Origin: Agarilytica sp033852165
GTDB lineage: Bacteria; Pseudomonadota; Gammaproteobacteria; Pseudomonadales; Cellvibrionaceae
Assembly (NCBI GenBank): GCA_033852165.1
Contig: JAWSUZ010000022.1
Coordinates: 4,291 to 68,290 of the forward strand
Direction: 5' to 3'
Length of the DNA stretch: 64,000 nucleotides
In this document: one piece after another, positions 55,622 to 64,000 of the stretch
Layout of the letters: every line of letters starts with the position of its first letter
Numbering within the stretch: the stretch's first letter is position 1
Translations under genes and position numbers: made by a program
The notes under the pieces: model-generated
Told to the model about the DNA's origin: nothing
Database searches by the model: none
Seen by the model: the letters and a program-made list of their open reading frames with translations, nothing else

Positions 55622-55835
55622 ATATTTCGGCAGTGTGAAGAAAGAAGCGGAAAAAAACAGGTGTTAAACTCATGCCGTTACCGTTTCTTTTGAAAGCCTG
55701 TGCGATGGCCCTAGAACCTAGAACCTAGAACCTAGAATCCTGAATCCTGAATCCTGAATCAAGAGCCGAGCTTCAATGTTTGCTTGTATGCAGCTCGGTA
55801 CTGTATTCACGAGTTGATAATTCGTGCAAATTGAT
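55622..55835 (+). pseudogene. Decayed fragment of aceF
   Basis: Bases 55622-55835 align with aceF 52971-53130. Shared blocks include TGAAGAAAGAAGCGGAAAA, TTACCGTTTCTTTTGAAAGC, GATGGCCCT/CATGGCCCT, CAAGAGCC and TTCAATGTTT. The fragment has indels and an inserted heptamer array of 49 bases between GGCC and CAAGAG, so no frame is kept. It lies on the far side of the gene that follows aceF. It is a remnant of either a local duplication or a lost second E2 gene. Confidence 0.85.
55710..55758. repeat. Heptamer tandem array, CCTAGAA x4 then TCCTGAA x3
   Basis: Seven consecutive 7-base units fill 49 bases: CCTAGAA at 55710, 55717, 55724 and 55731, then TCCTGAA at 55738, 55745 and 55752. The intact aceF gene has CCTGAAC at the same place, so the array looks like an expansion of that heptamer. 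Confidence 0.95.
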
Positions 55836-55847
55836 GAATGCGGTATA

Positions 55848-55872
55848 CGTACCCACGGAGACCGTGGGTACG
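55848..55872. repeat. REP-like perfect hairpin
   Basis: CGTACCCACGG (55848-55858), loop AGA, then CCGTGGGTACG (55862-55872). A related CCGTGTGGGAATGCATG follows at 55908-55924. This resembles the palindromic REP repeats with GTGGGAACG/GTGGGTACG cores seen in many gammaproteobacteria. Confidence 0.7.
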
Positions 55873-56005
55873 AGGGTCTTTGAGTTCGGAATGCTTTCAC
55901 GGTCTCTCCGTGTGGGAATGCATGCCTCAGCATAACTTCTCGCAAATACCTGGGAGGCAGAAAAATACCGGCTACACAAACCTCCATGTTTGAGCGAACA
56001 AATAG

Positions 56006-57634
56006 TTACCCCTCAAACGTCTTGTTCACAATATCCTGCGCTTCAGAACAAATTTGTTTTAAGTGATCTTCACCCAAAAAACTTTCACCGTATATTTTAT
56101 AAATATCTTCCGTTCCAGACGGTCGAGCGGCAAACCACCCATTTTCTGTTACAACTTTTAAGCCGCCAATAGCCGCATTATTTCCGGGTGCGTGGGTGAG
56201 CTTCGCGAGTATTTTTTCCCCTGCCAATTCATCCGCCGTTACGTCGTCCGCAGAAAGATTTTTCAATACCGCTTTTTGCTCCGGTGTTGCAGCTGCATCG
56301 ATACGGGTATAAACCGGTGAGCCAAACTTCTCAGTTAAGACTGTGTAATGCTCGGAAGGGTTCTTACCCGTTACAGCGGTAATTTCAGCTGCTAACAAGG
56401 CCAAAATGAAGCCATCCTTATCGGTAGACCAAACACTACCATCTAAGCGTAAGAACGAAGCGCCAGCGCTTTCTTCACCACCAAAACCATAGGAGCCATC
56501 GAATAGACCATCAACAAACCATTTAAAGCCGACGGGGACTTCAGACAGCTTCTTGCCCAAAGAGGTAGCCACACGATCAATCATGCTTGAGGATACTAGG
56601 GTTTTACCTATCGCCAACGATGAAGACCACTGCTCTCGGTGGGAGAACAAATACTCAATCGCTACAGCCAAATAATGGTTGGGATTCATTAGCCCGGCTT
56701 TTGTCACAATGCCGTGGCGGTCATAGTCCGGGTCATTGCCGACGGCGATATCAAACTTATCTTTCAGTTTTATCAGACCAGCCATCGCGTAAGGCGAAGA
56801 GCAATCCATACGGATCTTGCCGTCTTTATCCAGTGTCATAAACGAAAACGTCGGGTCGACTTTATCGTTCACCACTTCAATATCGAGGCCGTAAGTCTTC
56901 GCAATAACATCCCAATAGGCAATGCCAGAACCACCGAGGGGATCGACACCAATCTTAACGCCTGCTTTGGCAATAGCTTCCATATTGATGACGTTTTTCA
57001 AATCATCAACATAGGGCTGAATGTAGTCGTATTCCGTGACGAACGGCGACTGCATAGCTTTCTCAAAGGCCATGCGCTGAACATCAGCATGGCCATTGGC
57101 AATAATTTCGTTGGCTCGGTCTTGGATGGCATTGGTGATATCGCTATCGGCAGGCCCACCATTGGGAGGGTTGTATTTAAACCCTCCGTCTTGTGGTGGG
57201 TTATGCGATGGCGTAATCACAATACCATCGGCGAGCTCGGAATCACGGCCACGGTTATAGTTCAGGATTGCATGAGAAATGACCGGGGTGGGGGTGTAGC
57301 CACGCCCAGCCTGGAACACTACCTTAACTTCATTTGCCGCAAAGACTTCTACCGCAGTGGCAAATGCGCATTCAGAAAGTGCATGGGTGTCCATGCCAAT
57401 ATAAAGCGGGCCGCTGGTATTTTGCGATTGACGGTATTCGACCAGCGCTTGGCAAATGGCCGCGATATGGACTTCATTAAAACTCTTTTTAAACGACGAG
57501 CCACGATGCCCTGACGTGCCAAAACTCACAGGAGCAGTATCGTTGCGGTGTAAGTAATATTCGCTCATTAAGCGAGGGATATTGCACAAGTCTTGCTGGG
57601 ATGCGGGTTGTCCGGCTCGTTCGTGAAGGGCCAT
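56006..57634 (-). CDS. pgm: Phosphoglucomutase (alpha-D-glucose phosphate-specific)
   Basis: The 542-residue enzyme (E. coli Pgm 546) interconverts glucose-1-phosphate and glucose-6-phosphate. It has the N-terminal FGTSGHRGSS, the phosphoserine loop ITPSHNPPQDGG (about residues 141-152), and the metal-binding loop GNDPDYDRHG. The sugar-binding loop GGEESAGASF and the phosphate-binding RPSGTEDIYKIY near the end are also intact. It is a single leftward gene. Confidence 0.96.
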   Translation of the reverse strand: MALHERAGQPASQQDLCNIPRLMSEYYLHRNDTAPVSFGTSGHRGSSFKKSFNEVHIAAICQALVEYRQSQNTSGPLYIGMDTHALSECAFATAVEVFAANEVKVVFQAGRGYTPTPVISHAILNYNRGRDSELADGIVITPSHNPPQDGGFKYNPPNGGPADSDITNAIQDRANEIIANGHADVQRMAFEKAMQSPFVTEYDYIQPYVDDLKNVINMEAIAKAGVKIGVDPLGGSGIAYWDVIAKTYGLDIEVVNDKVDPTFSFMTLDKDGKIRMDCSSPYAMAGLIKLKDKFDIAVGNDPDYDRHGIVTKAGLMNPNHYLAVAIEYLFSHREQWSSSLAIGKTLVSSSMIDRVATSLGKKLSEVPVGFKWFVDGLFDGSYGFGGEESAGASFLRLDGSVWSTDKDGFILALLAAEITAVTGKNPSEHYTVLTEKFGSPVYTRIDAAATPEQKAVLKNLSADDVTADELAGEKILAKLTHAPGNNAAIGGLKVVTENGWFAARPSGTEDIYKIYGESFLGEDHLKQICSEAQDIVNKTFEG

Positions 57635-57809
57635 AAAAAATACACTCTATATTGGGTGGTCTGTTAGCGCGTCATTTTACATTCTTAATTTAAAAAGACG
57701 AATGTTGTGTGCGTGAATATTTCCCGAATTCAGCATTCGAGTACATAGACGATTCTGTTGTTAATCGAGTGAGCTGGATGAGTCAGCTGAAACAGTTATC
57801 TTGTAATAC

Positions 57810-57839
57810 AAAAAAGCACCGTAAAAACAGTGCTTTTTG
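57810..57839 (-). terminator. Intrinsic terminator of the DUF4399 gene
   Basis: AAAAAGCAC (57811-57819) and GTGCTTTTT (57830-57838) form a stem around an 10-base loop, with T-runs on the leftward transcript. It lies 28 bases past the stop codon of the DUF4399 gene. Confidence 0.85.
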
Positions 57840-57866
57840 ACGTGATTACTGATGTTGATTGCGGTG

Positions 57867-58295
57867 CTATTTAACCGTAATTGTTATCTTTTCAGAAATC
57901 ACTGGCTGGTCGTGTGGGACGTGGGCGTGGTTGCCGAGAAGCAGTTGTAAGGTGTGTTTACCCGGTGTAAGCGTCAACTGAGTCTCAGTTTGGCCGCCAC
58001 CAAAATGCTTAACGTGGTCGGTTGCAGGTAATGATTTGCTCATGTCGGGTAAAGCTTTGCCGTCAATTAGTAAGTGGTGGTGGCCTGTGTTTTTGCGAAC
58101 GGTTCCAGAGGGCGCAACACCCATGCCGCTTAAGCCAAACTTTACACTGAAGGTCTTCTCTACCGTTTGGCCATCTGAAGGTTCGATAAAATACACTTTT
58201 GCATCGGTCGGGGCGTGAGATATATGGCCATCGCTTAGGGCGGATACAGATAAGCCCATCAGACAGAATGAGAAAGCGGCAATGATAAGTTTCAT
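57867..58295 (-). CDS. DUF4399 periplasmic protein
   Basis: The protein has 142 residues, with a signal peptide (about 1-20, cleavage after VSA). The conserved core is VYFIEPSDGQTV, then KFGLSGMGVAPSG, GHHHLLIDG, GKHTLQLLLGNHAHVPHDQPV. This is the DUF4399 pattern, rich in His and often found in periplasmic proteins of proteobacteria. The GHHHLLID and HAHVPHD motifs could bind metal, but no function is established. It is monocistronic with its own terminator. Confidence 0.9.
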   Translation of the reverse strand: MKLIIAAFSFCLMGLSVSALSDGHISHAPTDAKVYFIEPSDGQTVEKTFSVKFGLSGMGVAPSGTVRKNTGHHHLLIDGKALPDMSKSLPATDHVKHFGGGQTETQLTLTPGKHTLQLLLGNHAHVPHDQPVISEKITITVK

Positions 58296-58740
58296 GGTGG
58301 TATCCAGTTTATGGTTGGAGGCTGTTTGGCGGTGTTGTATTTAAGCGCTTCAAGGCTTAGCCTGAAGTTTTGACGTTTAACGATTAAACGAATATTGAAC
58401 AGGGCAAGTATAGGTCATTTGTAAATCCAGAAACACGCTAAAACCGAGAAAGAAAACATCCGTAATCGGAAAGTAAGTTTGTGTTTATTTTCCAAAAGCG
58501 TCAATTGGTTGTTAATGCTACAGCTGAAACAGCTAGGACGAGCGATGTTCAATTTTGGGGCGAAAGCCGAGCGGTGGGGGTTGGTTGGATATTGCCTGGT
58601 TTGAAGCCTTGCTGATCAACAAAATCTAATAAAATCCGGAGCTTAGGTCGACTAATGATCATTGTGCCTTTCTTTAAAAGAATCTTGTTGAAAGTGTTGA
58701 CAAGAATTCGCTATTCGGTAGAATGCGCACCCTCAACACG
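58296..58740. other. Upstream region of the tRNA cluster
   Basis: The 445 bases contain no gene. The tRNA promoter (58697-58724) is described separately. The rest shows no recognised signal. Confidence 0.45.
58697..58724 (+). promoter_or_regulatory. Sigma-70-type promoter of the first tRNA pair
   Basis: TTGACA at 58697-58702 and TAGAAT at 58719-58724 are separated by 16 bases. The first tRNA starts 17 bases downstream. The second tRNA pair has the same boxes. Confidence 0.85.
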
Positions 58741-58816
58741 GGGTGGTTAGCTCAGTTGGTAGAGCGGCGCCCTTACAAGGCGTAGGTCACAGGTTCGACC
58801 CCTGTACCACCCACCA
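58741..58816 (+). tRNA. tRNA-Val (anticodon TAC)
   Basis: The 76-base cloverleaf has acceptor GGGTGGT/ACCACCC, D-arm TTAGCTCAGTTGGTAGAGC, anticodon loop CTTACAA with TAC, T-arm GGTTCGACCCC and encoded CCA. Identical to the copy at 59069-59144. Confidence 0.97.
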
Positions 58817-58842
58817 TAATTTTTGTGTTGAAACTACCATAT

Positions 58843-58919
58843 GACCCGGTAGTTCAGTTGGTTAGAATGCCGGCCTGTCACGCCGGAGGTCGAGGGTTCA
58901 AGTCCCTTCCGGGTCGCCA
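58843..58919 (+). tRNA. tRNA-Asp (anticodon GTC)
   Basis: The 77-base cloverleaf has acceptor GACCCGG/CCGGGTC, D-arm AGTTCAGTTGGTTAGAA, anticodon loop CTGTCAC with GTC, T-arm GGTTCAAGTCCC and encoded CCA. It is 26 bases after tRNA-Val and presumably co-transcribed. Identical to the copy at 59171-59247. Confidence 0.97.
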
Positions 58920-58925
58920 TATTAG

Positions 58926-58956
58926 AAAAGCCTCAGTCGCAAGACTGGGGCTTTTT
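58926..58956 (+). terminator. Terminator of the first tRNA pair
   Basis: AGCCTCAGTC and GACTGGGGCT pair around GCAA, followed by TTTTT. The second pair has the same hairpin. Confidence 0.92.
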
Positions 58957-59024
58957 CTTGCCTGTAATGTTTGTGTTTGCCACGTTTTTAGTGCTTTTAA
59001 ACGTCGTTGTTTGGCAAGATTCGT

Positions 59025-59052
59025 TTGACAAGATTCCGGTATTCGGTAGAAT
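59025..59052 (+). promoter_or_regulatory. Sigma-70-type promoter of the second tRNA pair
   Basis: TTGACA (59025-59030), 16-base spacer, TAGAAT (59047-59052). The spacer differs slightly from the first copy but the boxes are the same. Confidence 0.85.
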
Positions 59053-59068
59053 GCTCATCCTCAACGCG

Positions 59069-59144
59069 GGGTGGTTAGCTCAGTTGGTAGAGCGGCGCCC
59101 TTACAAGGCGTAGGTCACAGGTTCGACCCCTGTACCACCCACCA
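59069..59144 (+). tRNA. tRNA-Val (anticodon TAC), duplicate
   Basis: Identical in sequence to the tRNA at 58741-58816, including the encoded CCA. It is part of a tandem duplication with a period of 328 bases. Confidence 0.97.
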
Positions 59145-59170
59145 TAGCTTTTGTGTTGAAACTACCATAT

Positions 59171-59247
59171 GACCCGGTAGTTCAGTTGGTTAGAATGCCG
59201 GCCTGTCACGCCGGAGGTCGAGGGTTCAAGTCCCTTCCGGGTCGCCA
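59171..59247 (+). tRNA. tRNA-Asp (anticodon GTC), duplicate
   Basis: Identical to the tRNA at 58843-58919, with encoded CCA, at the same spacing from the upstream tRNA-Val. Confidence 0.97.
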
Positions 59248-59251
59248 TATT

Positions 59252-59287
59252 AAAAAAGCCTCAGTCGAAAGACTGGGGCTTTTTTTT
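59252..59287 (+). terminator. Terminator of the second tRNA pair
   Basis: AAAAAAGCCTCAGTC and GACTGGGGCT pair around GAAA, with a run of eight T. It is a near copy of the hairpin at 58926-58956. Confidence 0.92.
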
Positions 59288-59623
59288 GTCTGTAATTCCT
59301 GGGTTTGGGTAGCTGCAAGCGCTTAGCTGGCAGGTTTGGTGTGGCCAGGGATAGCCCTTTTTTTTGTTCTTTCGCTTGGGGGGTCGCCATTGAGCCTTTT
59401 TCTTTCTGGCGTGTTTAGTAAGGAGTGATAGTGGGAGGGCGGTTGTGAATTCCTGTAAAAACGGTGGCGCCGTATTCCCTGCTACATTACACTCCGGCGG
59501 CTTGGGTAAGGTGACTTCATCTTCAGGTTTGTGAAGCCCGCCGGGGAATATATAGACCCAATTCAGACTATTTAGAAAACAAAATATTGGACACATCGGA
59601 AAAGTAAATTAGGAGACTTATCT
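59288..59623. other. Leader region of the large lipoprotein gene
   Basis: The 336 bases contain no supported gene. A minus-strand open frame of 111 codons begins here but lacks a ribosome binding site and runs into the tRNA terminator. A TAGGAGAC site precedes the lipoprotein start codon. Confidence 0.45.
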
Positions 59624-62600
59624 ATGTTGCGCAACGCATCAATCGCTCTTTTAGGGGCAGTGGTATTAACCATCTCAGCATGTGGCTCAGATGGCTCAAA
59701 AAGTGACAATCAACCAGTTTTAACGATAGACCCTTTATCGATAGATCCTTCGACGTTAACAGTTGAGGAGCTAAAGCAAGATTATTCTGATTTCGCGGAT
59801 TCGATCTATAGCGGTAAAACCACAGCTGCGGAAATTACACCAGATCTTGTACAGGACGTCGCTCAAACCGTATTTGGTGACACTCCCTTGCGGGGACCCT
59901 ATTTGGGGGATGCTATATGGACATTGGCATATCGAACAGGTCCGATTGATCGTATTGTTCGGTGTGATTACGAAGGGATTGTATTTGTTGTCGGGGAGCT
60001 TGGCTCGGATGGGTATGGCAACTTGGCCCTTGATTTTGATGGTTGTCAATTCTATGACGATGGGCATGTGATTACGGGCAAAGGCGCTGTCACCATCAAT
60101 AGTCGGAATGCAGAGTCTGGAATCGTTTACTTTAACGAGGCTAACGTGCGTATATCCAATTACTACGAAGAGCGGGAGTTCAGTGTTTCCGGCTATTACG
60201 AGTTTAGTGGAGATTCAGAATTATCGATTTATGAGCAAAGCCAGTACTTAATTTTTACCCCTATGGGTGAGGAAGACGGCGAAACTGAAACTGAAACTGA
60301 AACTGAAACTGAACAGGTTCTTAGTCAGTGGAGTAAGGTTCAGAAATATGAAGACTACCCTGGTGAGAATACGCTAACTGGACGCGTATACATGGCGGAT
60401 ACGGGTTTTCTTGATGTTGAAACCGTCGAGCCTTTAACGTCGTTTTGGAGTCCGGATGCCGGTCGAGTGGAATTCGAAGGTGCTAACGAAATAACAGCAG
60501 CCTTGGATTTTGAAAATTATGACGTTGTCCGTTACCTTGAAGATACGGATGGTGATGATGAGTTTGATAGAGGCGCTTACATTGCTTCCTATAATGATTA
60601 CCTTTTTTCTGAGTCAGTGTCCTTAATATTAGTATCTATTGACAGTATGAGTTTTCCTCCTGAAGTTTATGGTCTTTACTTCTTAAGTTATTCTCGGACC
60701 ACTTTAGATGATGTCGAGGTGAGTTCGGGCTCTTATTCTGATCGAGACACACCGGATAACGAGTTAACGGTATCTTATGAGTGGTCGATTAATGATGTGC
60801 TCGTACCTGGAATTACTGGAAGTGTCTTCCCTGCTGGAACCGCTGTATTTGGCGATGAGCTGGGAGTGAGGTTGGTTGTTTCTGACGGTGTAAACGTTAC
60901 TACCAGTTATGAGAGGAGTATATCAATCGGTGACGCTCCAGCCATTGCCCAAGTTTCTGATTTCGAAGGCAGTCTAAAAGTTGGCGATTCTCTAGATCTT
61001 AGCGTGACTTTTGTTGACCCCGATAATATTGAGGCCGCGATTCCTGCGAGTCTGGCATTCGGGCCTAGCGGGATGACTATTGATGGCTCAGGTAATATTC
61101 AATGGACTTCTGATCAGGTGTTATTTGAAATCAGTACGGTCACCTTTGGCGTGCGAGATTCAACGAATGCAGATGCAGCAATTATTGAACTCTCAGTTCA
61201 AGTTAGTGATTCTTCTGCTATCAAGACTATTGCGCGTTCTGGCGTTAACACTCCGACTAAAAATCATTCGATGATTGTTGGTGATTTTATCGGTGATAGT
61301 GATCAGGAGGTTTTCGTCACTGATAATGACTCGCGAATTTCCTTGCTCGTGAATCAAGGAGATACCTACAAGCAAGTATGGCTCTATCCTTATGCGCTTC
61401 CTACAGCGGGTACAATTGTGCAGTTACTGGCTTATCAATTGGATGAAGACGAAAAAACAGAAATGATTGTGGTGACTGAAAAAGGAATTTCTGCGATTTA
61501 TTCAACAACAGAAAGCGCCGTTAGTTTATGGAGTACAGAGAGTAATATAATTGCTAGCGCAATTTTTGATGCAAATGGAAACGGCATACCTGAAATAGCT
61601 ATTATTCATTCTCGCTCTCAACGCAGTGGTGCGCGCACCTTGGAAGTTATAGAGCTTACTACGCCTGTCAGCATTGTATTTGAGACTACTCTTGGTTACG
61701 TAACGCGAGATATTAGCATTGGTAATGTTGATGCAGACGATGCCCTTGAACTTGTTACCAACGATGGATTTGTTTACGACACTCTTTCGTGGGAAAACGA
61801 ATGGTTCTTTGGTAGTGGTTTTGGTTCTGATTTTGTGACAGTGGGCGATTACAATGCCGATGGTATTGATGAAATTGCTGCGGTGAGTGCTTCTGATGGC
61901 GTTTACGTATACTCGGCTATCTCGAAGACCTTGATCGATAGCTTTTCTCAGTCATCAATTTGTTCTCTCGGTTCTGCGAATATTGACGCTGACAGTGCTG
62001 ATGAACTCGTTGTCACTTCGTGTCGCTCCTACGGTGGCCCCACGGCGGCCTATTCGTTAATTGAGAATGCATTGGTTAGCGAGTGGGAGTTAGTTGTTAA
62101 TAACAATTCCAGTCGTAGCCTTGCATTTGGAGACTCTGATAATGATGGGGTTGTAGAAATTCATTGGGCCGACAGCAGTAGCTATAATAGTCGTGGTTCA
62201 TTTGTTGTTGCGTCTATAGAGTCAGAGAGTGAAGTAAAATACCAAAATGATGTGAGGGAGCAATTTTATAATCTTTCCGCTGCGGGCTGGGGTGAATTAT
62301 CTCCTGGGATTGAGCGCGCTGTATTTATAACGCCAGAGACTAATAATGGCCGTGGTGATCAGCATCTTATTTATATGGATGAGGCTGGTAACTACAGTGT
62401 GTCAGCAGAACTTGGTTCAACCCGTAACGGTTTCTACGGTGAAGTGGTTGACTTTAACGGCGACGGCTATGCCGAAATATTTTTGGCGACGGGCTCACGT
62501 TATTCCGAGGGGTTTTCTGCGATACAGTTGAACGACCTCTCTGTTCATTGGGAAGCCTCTAGCGATTTTTCTATTAATGTTTCGAAGATTACCTCTGCTG

Positions 62601-63241
62601 ATATTAACGATGATGATTTCATTGATGCCATATATGTAGACGGAAGCACTGTTCGTATTGTTGATGTTGAAAATCAGGCCTTGCTGGGTAGTTTCGCGAT
62701 GGCGGGTACGCTTTTAGATATTGCCGTAAATACGGAGGGCGAGTCGCCAGTGATTGCTGTGAGTGATTCAAGTAGCTTATCCATTTGGCAGAAAACGGGC
62801 ACTTCGTATACTCAAATTGCCACCGTATCCCAAAGTTGTAGGCGCCTCAATTTCGGAAACGTTGATAGTGACGCAGAACTTGAGCTTGTGTGCTTGTCTG
62901 GGAGCTACTCTTATCGTTCTAGCGTCATAACCTATGAGTTTAATGGCGAAACGCTAACAGAAAGTAATAGTGTGTCTCTTGAGCAAAATGCTACGGACTT
63001 TGTTTTTGATACCAGTCAGCCTAACAATCAAACCCTTTTGGTTGCACAGCGTCGCGAAAATAATAATTCCCATAGTGAAATTGTGAGTGTGTCCCCGCTT
63101 GGCGAGCGAGTTATTTGGACTGGCCCTGGTTTGATTGGCCGTGTTACGCATAGAAGTATGCACTTTAGAAGCGTTGACGAGGGGAGTGATTCGGCTCGTC
63201 TAATGTTTGCTACTGATAAAGCGATGTATTTAGTTAAATAG
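59624..63241 (+). CDS. Large surface lipoprotein with FG-GAP/VCBS-like repeats
   Basis: The protein has 1205 residues. The signal peptide ends in a lipobox (TISAC, Cys20), so it is a lipoprotein; the residue after Cys is Gly, which does not retain it in the inner membrane. The N-terminal 420 residues are unrecognised and include a Thr-Glu repeat (about 220-229). An Ig-like domain (about 430-525) follows, and from about 540 onward come repeats such as VGDFIGDSDQEVFV, IFDANGNGIPEIAI, VGDYNADGIDEIAA and VDFNGDGYAEIFLA. These are FG-GAP/VCBS blades with calcium-type DxDxDG loops, probably forming a beta-propeller. Such proteins often act in adhesion or as exoproteins; the ligand is unknown. Confidence 0.85.
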   Translation: MLRNASIALLGAVVLTISACGSDGSKSDNQPVLTIDPLSIDPSTLTVEELKQDYSDFADSIYSGKTTAAEITPDLVQDVAQTVFGDTPLRGPYLGDAIWTLAYRTGPIDRIVRCDYEGIVFVVGELGSDGYGNLALDFDGCQFYDDGHVITGKGAVTINSRNAESGIVYFNEANVRISNYYEEREFSVSGYYEFSGDSELSIYEQSQYLIFTPMGEEDGETETETETETEQVLSQWSKVQKYEDYPGENTLTGRVYMADTGFLDVETVEPLTSFWSPDAGRVEFEGANEITAALDFENYDVVRYLEDTDGDDEFDRGAYIASYNDYLFSESVSLILVSIDSMSFPPEVYGLYFLSYSRTTLDDVEVSSGSYSDRDTPDNELTVSYEWSINDVLVPGITGSVFPAGTAVFGDELGVRLVVSDGVNVTTSYERSISIGDAPAIAQVSDFEGSLKVGDSLDLSVTFVDPDNIEAAIPASLAFGPSGMTIDGSGNIQWTSDQVLFEISTVTFGVRDSTNADAAIIELSVQVSDSSAIKTIARSGVNTPTKNHSMIVGDFIGDSDQEVFVTDNDSRISLLVNQGDTYKQVWLYPYALPTAGTIVQLLAYQLDEDEKTEMIVVTEKGISAIYSTTESAVSLWSTESNIIASAIFDANGNGIPEIAIIHSRSQRSGARTLEVIELTTPVSIVFETTLGYVTRDISIGNVDADDALELVTNDGFVYDTLSWENEWFFGSGFGSDFVTVGDYNADGIDEIAAVSASDGVYVYSAISKTLIDSFSQSSICSLGSANIDADSADELVVTSCRSYGGPTAAYSLIENALVSEWELVVNNNSSRSLAFGDSDNDGVVEIHWADSSSYNSRGSFVVASIESESEVKYQNDVREQFYNLSAAGWGELSPGIERAVFITPETNNGRGDQHLIYMDEAGNYSVSAELGSTRNGFYGEVVDFNGDGYAEIFLATGSRYSEGFSAIQLNDLSVHWEASSDFSINVSKITSADINDDDFIDAIYVDGSTVRIVDVENQALLGSFAMAGTLLDIAVNTEGESPVIAVSDSSSLSIWQKTGTSYTQIATVSQSCRRLNFGNVDSDAELELVCLSGSYSYRSSVITYEFNGETLTESNSVSLEQNATDFVFDTSQPNNQTLLVAQRRENNNSHSEIVSVSPLGERVIWTGPGLIGRVTHRSMHFRSVDEGSDSARLMFATDKAMYLVK
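60281..60310 (+). repeat. Hexamer microsatellite GAAACT x5 in coding sequence
   Basis: Five exact GAAACT copies encode alternating Glu-Thr in the lipoprotein. The 6-base period keeps the frame, so slippage would only change linker length. Confidence 0.95.
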
Positions 63242-63259
63242 ATATTCTAGAAACTGTCT

Positions 63260-63295
63260 ATGCCAGTAACTTTTTGGAGTTGCTGGCATTTTTTT
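63260..63295 (+). terminator. Terminator of the lipoprotein gene
   Basis: ATGCCAGTAACT and AGTTGCTGGCAT (63260-63289) form a long stem with a TTTTTGG loop, followed by TTTTTT. It is 19 bases after the stop codon. Confidence 0.92.
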
Positions 63296-63350
63296 AAGGT
63301 TGGATTAAATTCCCGGAATTTGATGTAATTATTTAAGGAAAAGTATTCAT

Positions 63351-63983
63351 ATGAAAAAATTAATAACGTTAGCGGTTTGTTCTCTATTGGCAATGAACAT
63401 ATCGGCTAAAGAAAAACAAAGTGACGCGACCGGCTGGATTGTGGGTGGCGGAATTGGTTTAGTATCGATTTCCGTTGATCCTGAGGCTAGTCTCGGTTGG
63501 GATAACTTTAGCGAGACGGCTTCCATATATTCCGTTTTTGGCGGGTATAATTTTACGCCTTGGTTTGGTATTGAATTTGATCTTTCGCAATCTGAAGAGT
63601 TTACCGACAAAAATACGCGGCAAGATGCCGATATCTTGGGTACTTCTTTCACTCCGAAAGTGACTTATGCGGTAAATAATCAGTTTAGCGTGTACCTAAA
63701 GGCTGGAGCGCAATACCTTGCGTATGAGCAGCAGGGAGCTGTTTCCGATAGGGCTTACTATTACGATTACGATTATGAATATGACGAAACATGGAATGGG
63801 ATAGGCCCCGTTTTTGGGTTCGGCGCTCAGTATTCCCCTATTGGCGGATTAAGGTTGCGTTTGGATTATAAATACTCGAAGCAAACCTTGGATACAAGCA
63901 CAACCTCGATATTTAACTATCGGGATGATGAGATGAATATTACTTATAGTCGTTTACTGTTGACTGCGCATTATCAGTTTTAA
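63351..63983 (+). CDS. OmpA/OmpW-like outer-membrane beta-barrel protein
   Basis: The 210-residue protein has a signal peptide (MKKLITLAVCSLLAMNISA, cleavage after about 19). The mature part is about 190 residues with roughly eight amphipathic strands (GWIVGGGIGLVSISV, YSVFGGYNFTPWFGIEF, KVTYAVNNQFSVYLKAG, GPVFGFGAQYSPIGGLRLRL) and a C-terminal Phe after YSRLLLTAHYQF. This is the layout of small eight-stranded porin-like proteins. A Tyr/Asp-rich loop (about residues 131-144) is likely exposed. AAGGAAAAG precedes the ATG. The ligand is unknown. Confidence 0.88.
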   Translation: MKKLITLAVCSLLAMNISAKEKQSDATGWIVGGGIGLVSISVDPEASLGWDNFSETASIYSVFGGYNFTPWFGIEFDLSQSEEFTDKNTRQDADILGTSFTPKVTYAVNNQFSVYLKAGAQYLAYEQQGAVSDRAYYYDYDYEYDETWNGIGPVFGFGAQYSPIGGLRLRLDYKYSKQTLDTSTTSIFNYRDDEMNITYSRLLLTAHYQF

Positions 63984-64000
63984 TTAAAAATAGGTAAACC

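Larger units (their letters stand above)
55607..56005. other. Convergent gap holding an aceF relic, a heptamer array and a REP-like hairpin
   Basis: The region after the GGDEF-EAL gene contains the aceF fragment (55622-55835), a 49-bp heptamer array inside it (55710-55758) and the CGTACCCACGG hairpin (55848-55872). It contains no intact gene. Confidence 0.6.

Noticed and set aside
59261..59596. 111-codon minus-strand open frame before the lipoprotein gene
   Set aside because: It overlaps the tRNA terminator, has no ribosome binding site, and its Lys/Pro-rich translation reflects T/G-rich non-coding DNA.

Overview
The window looks like chromosomal DNA of a Gram-negative marine-type gammaproteobacterium. 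It has outer-membrane beta-barrels, a lipobox lipoprotein, BepA, a MaeB malic enzyme fused to a phosphotransacetylase-like domain, and AceE/AceF with three lipoyl domains. The Cellvibrionales are a plausible home, but that is an inference from gene style, not from a marker gene. No insertion sequence, phage or CRISPR array was seen. Small repeats are common: heptamer arrays, palindromic elements and REP-like hairpins.

Layout. 0-8 kb: a 4-oxalocrotonate tautomerase gene broken by a stop codon, a tyrosinase with a small upstream ORF, a CYTH protein, a decaying sensor kinase, an FHA protein, a DUF6817 protein, a WYL-like small protein, a response regulator whose phosphoacceptor Asp is Glu, a 112-bp heptamer array and a DUF3581 protein. 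8.5-17.2 kb: one 2873-residue secreted protein of 32 thrombospondin-type-3-like units arranged in a four-unit super-period, followed by a strong terminator and a SymE-like toxin gene.

18-38.5 kb: a dense signal-transduction island. It encodes a duplicated CheZ-like protein, a membrane pseudokinase, a response regulator/kinase pair, two stand-alone receivers, a membrane chemoreceptor, a CheX-STAS-like zinc protein, a membrane CheA-like kinase, an outer-membrane barrel with a small exported protein, a CheX-histidine-kinase fusion and a PAS-GGDEF-EAL protein. There is no CheW, CheR, CheB or flagellar gene. The cluster reads as a non-flagellar phosphorelay network in which phosphatase modules (CheZ-like DxxxQ, CheX-type ExxN) are unusually prominent and fused to unexpected partners. 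This is the best candidate for an undescribed system here.

38.7-57.6 kb: housekeeping genes (BepA, a TusA-like protein, an AI-2E-type permease, an M16 protease, MaeB, AceE, AceF, a receiver-GGDEF-EAL protein and phosphoglucomutase). Between them lie two 91-bp inverted-repeat elements, REP-like repeats and a decayed aceF fragment carrying a heptamer array. 57.8-64 kb: a DUF4399 protein, a tandem duplication of a tRNA-Val/tRNA-Asp pair with its promoter and terminator, a 1205-residue FG-GAP-like lipoprotein and an outer-membrane beta-barrel protein.
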